Assembly (NCBI GenBank): GCA_015680685.1
Contig: MNCI01004763.1
Span: 143,990-167,949 of the forward strand
Source of the DNA: Gnetum montanum
Lineage: Eukaryota; Streptophyta; Gnetopsida; Gnetales; Gnetaceae
Reading direction: 5' to 3'
DNA: 23,960 nucleotides
Positions 19,970 through 23,960 of the stretch are shown piece by piece. A program made the position numbers and the translations under genes. The notes below the pieces were generated by a model that did not search any database, was not told the origin of the DNA, and saw only the letters and a program-made list of their open reading frames with translations. How positions within the stretch are numbered: the first letter of the stretch is position 1; each line of letters opens with the position of its first letter.

Positions 19970-20420
19970 AATAGATCTAAGAAGTCCCTTAGTTTACCTT
20001 CAAGTAGAAAGGTAGAAACCATGCAAAGCTCTACTTGATTCTGGGTCAAGACTGAACTTGATTTCACAAGATATGTATCAAGCCTAGAATCTATCACCAT
20101 TGGAGAAGAGTAACATCCGGTTAAAGCTTGCAGACCAGTCGATCACAGTTCCACTAGGATAAGTGGATGATGTGATCACCACCATCAGTGATTGGTCCTA
20201 CCCTACAAATTTTCTAATTATTCATGTAGCTAAGAATAAGGGAGAGTTCCCAATCATAATGTGAAGGGCTTGCCTTAGCATTGTTGATGCTAAGCTTGGT
20301 ATTCAAGACCTATCCTTAGAAATCTCCAAGGAAGATGAAGCTAGTATCATTCAAAGACGAAGAGTTCCATGTATCGCATACAACAATAACGAGTGCAACT
20401 GCATGCAAAGAATATGGGCA
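19970..20420 (+). pseudogene. aspartic protease of element B
   Basis: The frame CKALLDSGSRLNLISQDMY carries the active-site triad D-S-G at 20037-20045. Downstream, VDDVITTISDWSYPTNFLII, then KNKGEFPIIM and RACLSIVDAKLGIQDLSLEI, follow the layout of the Athila/Tat retropepsin, where the last block contains the flap-to-helix GRPFLxT region (here xRACLSI). The protease would cleave the Gag-Pol polyprotein. Stops interrupt the sequence, including TAG after QDMYQA, so the copy is broken. Confidence 0.75.
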
Positions 20421-20865
20421 GTTAAACAGAAAGACACCAAGGCAGGCAATAAATGTATAGAAAACATATGTTTGCAAAATGTCTGTATGCGGTAGCCACA
20501 TAATAAGAAGGCACCCAATGGCTGATTACAAATGAAACTAAATCTAACAAGTACATGGAACCAGTAGATCAAATTGTGAGTGCCTAGGTAGAAGAGGCTG
20601 ATAAACTAGAGCAATTAAGGAAAAGACACTCATACCCACGAATAAGTTAGAAAGAAGAAACAAACTAGGGACAATTAGAGAACCTAGACACTATGGAGCC
20701 AAAACTGTTGGAATTAAAGGCCCTACCGGCAACATTGGAAATATGCTTTCTTAAACAATAAAAAGCTGGTAATAATCAATGCTAACTTAAAGGAAGAACA
20801 AAAGAAGAAGTTGCTGAAAGTAGTTAACAGATGGCCCATAGCATTTGTATGGTCTTACAATGCGA
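20421..20865 (+). pseudogene. protease-RT linker of element B
   Basis: This spacer between the protease and the reverse transcriptase has no conserved domain. It is rich in Lys and Glu codons and broken by many stops. Long variable linkers in this position are normal for Athila/Tat elements. Confidence 0.5.
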
Positions 20866-21510
20866 TCATGGGAATTGATCTGTGAATTTGTCAACATCGG
20901 ATATATACTGATCCTATAGTCAAACCACAATGCCAACCTCAAAGAAGGTTGAATCCTAAACTAAAAGAAGTAGTGAAGTAGGAGTTGGAGAAATTACTAA
21001 AGGTAGGATTTATCTATTCTATTGTGGATAGTGAATGGATTAGTCCTTTAGTGATTGTTCTAAAGAATGGGGGCTAATGGCGAGTCTATATTGATTTTTG
21101 AATGTTGAATGCTACTACATTCAAGGATCACTTCCCTCTGCCATTTTTTAACCAAGTCCCATCCCAAGACATGAGTACTATAGTTTTTTGAAAGGATATA
21201 GTGGATATAATCAATTCTGCATTGCATCTGAAGACCAGGAGAAAATGATGTTCACCAATCCATGTAGAACATTTACCTACAAGCAAATGCCCTTTGGTTT
21301 TTGCAATGCATCAGCCACCTCCCAAAGATTAGTACTAAGCATCTTTCAGAAATAGATTGGAAATCGCACTAAGGTATTCATGGACGATTTCTCAACATAT
21401 GGGCTAGACTTCAAACATGCACTGGACCGGTTAGAGCAGTTATTGAAAAGATGTGTGGGAAACAATCTCAAGCTCAATTGGTAGAAAAGCCACCTCATGG
21501 TCTAGGATGG
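20866..21510 (+). pseudogene. reverse transcriptase of element B
   Basis: The block QRRLNPKLKEVVK (about 20940-20978) leads into LEKLLKVGFIYSIVDSEWIS, WRVYIDF, TTFKDHFPLPFFNQVPS, TYKQMPFGFCNASATSQR and the catalytic box KVFMDDFSTYG near 21371-21405, where F-M-D-D replaces the more common Y-x-D-D as is usual in this group. GHKISHKGMEVDPKK follows (21521-21565). The order matches Athila/Tat Ty3/gypsy elements. Stops lie inside the domain, for example in NGGxWRV (21070s), and a frameshift lies between the FPLPF and YKQMPFG blocks. The catalytic Asp pair is intact, but the frame is not. Confidence 0.85.
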
Positions 21511-21514
21511 TATA

Positions 21515-22171
21515 GTGTTAGGACACAAAATCTCTCATAAAGGTATGGAAGTAGATCCTAAGAAAACTCAGGTCATACAAAATATCACCCAAAGGCCACA
21601 AACAATCAAGGATGTTAGATTATATTTGGGCCATACAAAATATTACCAAAGATTTATCAAAAAAATTTCAAAGATAGAAAAACTGCTAGTGGAACTAACT
21701 AAGAAGGATGCACCTTTTGAATGGACAGAATCATGTGAAAAGGCATTTGAGATTCTAAAATAGAAATTGATCCAAATACCAATCTTTCAAGCTTTGGATT
21801 GGTCTAGGCCTTTTCACATTATGACAGATGCTTCCAACTATGCACTTGGAGCAGTACTGACACAACTAGATGATCAAAAGAGACCTTATTATATACACTG
21901 TGCTAGCAGAAGCATCATCGAGGCACAATTAAACTACACCACAATAGAAAATGAGCTAATGGCCATGGTGTATGCACTTGAAAAGTTCAAAAACTATGTG
22001 CTCAGGTATCAAATTTTTGTCCATACTTATCATAGTGCAATCCGATTTCTCATGAACAAACCAACGGTCAATCCTAGGGTGATAAGATGGCTTGTTATCT
22101 TTCAAGAATTCGACATCACAATGATCGATAAAAAGGGCACCAAAAATGTGGTAGCTAATCATCTATCATAG
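21515..22171 (+). pseudogene. RT connection and RNase H of element B
   Basis: The frame from 21515 carries the connection region (YLGHTKYYQRFIKKISKI, FEWTESCEKAFEILK) and ends at TAG 21761-21763. RNase H follows at 21767-22171: HIMTDASNYALGAVLTQ (first Asp), QLNYTTIENELMAMVYALEK (Glu), then VHTYHSAIRFL. In this last motif the Asp expected in TDH is Tyr (22028-22030), so one metal-binding residue is missing. RVIRWLVIFQEFDITMIDKK and NVVANHLS then end at TAG 22169-22171. RNase H would remove RNA from the RNA-DNA hybrid. This copy should be inactive. Confidence 0.87.
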
Positions 22172-22199
22172 CTAAAATGGGATACCCAAGATCAAGTAG

Positions 22200-23545
22200 A
22201 ACCTTTATCTGACCAGTTCCCCGATGAAAACCTGTTTACCAAAATAGTGAAGGCTGTAAATTCGACAGCAGAATATCTAACCTATCTGTCAACACAAGAG
22301 CTTCTTGCTAAATGGAATAAGAAACAAAAAGAACAATTCCTTCATAAAGCAAAAAGATATATGGAAATCAATGGCAATCTGTACAAGGTATGTGTAGATG
22401 GGCTAATCAGATGGTGTGTGCCAAAACATGATCAACTGAGAGTTCTACGGGACATCCATGAAGGCCCATGTGGTGGCCACTATATAGGGCATAGAATGAC
22501 ACTCAAACTAATGAGGGCAAGCTACTTTTGGCCTACATTGTTCAGATATGCCTACAATTTTGCACAATCTTGTGAACGATGCCAAAGAGATGGAGAAATT
22601 ACGACCAAATATGAAGGGCCACAACACTAGGTACAGCCACTTGAGTCATTTGACATATGGGGAATTGATTTCATGGGATCCATACCACCAATGTCAAATG
22701 GAAAAGCATACATAATTGTGACCGTGGATTATTGTACAAAGTGGGTGGAGGCAGCAACAGTAAAAAACTATATAGCAAAGACAACTGCCAAATTCTTCCA
22801 ACAAGTGGTGAATAGATTTGGAACACCAAGAATGCTCATATCAAACAATGGGACTCACTTCACTAGTGCTACATTCAAAAAGCTCATGCAACAACTTGGG
22901 GTGAATCATAAGTTGACAACACCATATCATCCCCAAGGAAATGGTCAAGCCAAAGTAGCTAACCAAGAGATTACTAGGATACTCACTAAGACAGTGAATA
23001 GATTTAGGAAAGATTGGAGCACTAAACTAAATGACACTCTATGAGCCTATAGGACAACATGGAAATTATCTATAGGATACTCACCATATAAGTTAGTTTA
23101 TGGCAAGCTACCAATGCTCCCAATCTAGGCAAAGCTCCACACTTTAGCTATTGCCAATCAACTTGACCTTGATTTGAGCTTAGCCCAATGAGAATGCCCT
23201 ATGAATCTAAACCTTTTAGATGAAAATAGGCTTTTAGCACTCATGAGTAACGAAGTCCACAAACATTAGTCCAAACTTAGGCATGATACATGGATAAGGC
23301 AAGTCACTATAAAACCGCGTGACAAGGTCCTTTACTATAATCCTAATCATCTACCCCAAAAAGCCAAATTTCAGACACTTTCGAAGGAACCATACATTGT
23401 TCAAGCCACTTATCCATCATGTGCCTTACATATCTACCACCCATCATGTCCACAAAAGCTTATTCTTGCTAACATCCAACAAGTCAAATTTTATCATGAA
23501 CATCCCAAGGAGTCTACCCAATCCATCCAACTATCTTCTATTTGT
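22200..23545 (+). pseudogene. integrase of element B
   Basis: An N-terminal HHCC zinc domain is clear: the first His at 22457-22459 in RDIHEGPCGGHYIGHRMT, then YFWP and SCERCQRDG. A TAG follows at 22628-22630. The catalytic core starts with FDIWGIDFMGS (first Asp at 22667-22669). At the second acidic position (22844-22846) it reads Asn in LISNNGTHF, and at the Glu position (22952-22954) it reads Lys in GQAKVANQEI. Spacing is the expected D-D-35-E. GYSPYKLVYGKLP and a C-terminal region ending ILANIQQVKFYHEHP follow, with more stops. No chromodomain is seen, consistent with the Athila/Tat (non-chromovirus) group. The enzyme cannot be active. Confidence 0.88.
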
Positions 23546-23573
23546 TCTCTCCTTCGTTTGATCAACCTTGATA

Positions 23574-23586
23574 ATAGTCGTGGGGG
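23574..23586 (+). other. polypurine tract of element B
   Basis: TAGTCGTGGGGGT (about 23575-23587) is identical to the 13 bases that precede LTR A at 78-90, so it is the likely plus-strand primer site and marks the end of the internal region. Confidence 0.65.
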
Positions 23587-23601
23587 TGTCCATTTGGACA
23601 C
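23586..23601. repeat. GTGTCC/GGACAC inverted repeat after the polypurine tract
   Basis: GTGTCC, four bases (ATTT), then GGACAC form a perfect 6-bp stem at the position where the 3' LTR of B should begin. The expected LTR start TGATGAG is absent. It may be chance, or the edge of a different sequence. Confidence 0.4.
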
Positions 23602-23960
23602 GTAGGTACTTTACTGAATTCTTCAATTTCTTTCTACTTTTTCACATTTCTTGATACATTTTTCCATTCTTTTATACTTTTCAACTTCTTAACAATTTCT
23701 TCACATTTTTCAATTCTTTAATGATTTTTCATTCTTTTCATCTTTTTGATACTTTGTTTTCATTTTCTTTGTAAATATTTTTTATTACTAATAAAATACA
23801 CCAAGAATAAGGCAAGATGTAGTCCAATAAGGTGAAGATTTCTCGATGTTATTAAGTCATAAGGGACTAATTGTTTGTACAGTGAGACCACAACATCCAT
23901 CCATCCATTCCATTAAGAAGAGGTTCTTACCATGGCCATAATGATATTCTTTCCATCATA
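23602..23960. other. pyrimidine-rich sequence in place of the 3' LTR of B
   Basis: From about 23625 to 23785 the plus strand is dominated by T and C, with repeated words such as CATTTTTC, CAATTCTTT, CATTCTTTT and ACTTTTTCA. It continues into ordinary AT-rich text to the window end. It does not match the 5' LTR of B (16358-17224) or LTRs A and C, as far as can be judged by eye. It could be a divergent U3, or unrelated DNA joined at the polypurine tract. Confidence 0.45.

Noticed and set aside
20316-20572. Minus-strand open frames with hydrophobic runs, resembling small membrane proteins
   Set aside because: They are antisense to the protease and linker region of element B, and their hydrophobicity follows from the opposite strand.
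1-23960. A new gene system such as a defence island or biosynthetic cluster
   Set aside because: Apart from the single WD40 gene, all recognisable coding text belongs to retrotransposons, so nothing supports a novel multi-gene system here.

Overview
The window looks like nuclear DNA from a land plant with a large, transposon-eroded genome. The evidence is one intron-rich plant-type WD40 gene, three copies of an Athila/Tat-like Ty3/gypsy retrotransposon, non-LTR (LINE) remnants and a tRNA-derived SINE. A gymnosperm would fit the amount of decayed retroelement sequence, but the sequence alone does not prove it. No prokaryotic feature, CRISPR array or unknown defence-type system is visible. One base is unresolved (N at 5731).

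Left part (1-4485). Element A (+) enters from the left edge: the last codons of its polyprotein, a polypurine tract, and a complete 3' LTR at 92-1078 with 7-bp inverted ends (TGATGAG/CTCATCA). Directly against it lies element C on the minus strand: gag (about 1079-3330), primer-binding site (3536-3554) and 5' LTR (3555 to about 4485). C is collinear with element B until it stops at the end of A's LTR, so A appears to have inserted into C. The rest of C should lie beyond the left edge.

Middle (4486-16357). A decayed plus-strand LINE (about 4855-8215) is interrupted by a minus-strand SINE (6501-6666) with a perfect 17-bp target duplication. A two-copy tandem repeat follows (8571-8935). The only apparently intact host gene is on the minus strand at 9391-13896: eight exons encoding a WD40 protein of the SWD2/WDR82 family, which in plants is the S2L-type subunit of COMPASS histone H3K4 methyltransferases. 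All seven introns are GT-AG and every exon is open; only the N-terminus is uncertain. Upstream of the gene lie a minus-strand LINE endonuclease fragment (about 14765-15010) and a second copy of the SINE (15759-15912).

Right part (16358-23960). Element B (+) is a nearly full-length but dead relative of A and C: 5' LTR, primer-binding site, gag, protease, reverse transcriptase, RNase H, integrase and polypurine tract. It has many stops and has lost catalytic residues in RNase H and integrase. The sequence after its polypurine tract does not match its 5' LTR.

The three LTRs share a GATATC-palindrome-rich U3, a TATA box, a conserved R/U5 block and the same termini, so A, B and C form one family. 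B and C point away from the WD40 gene on both sides, so the gene interval is bracketed by inverted copies of one retrotransposon family.
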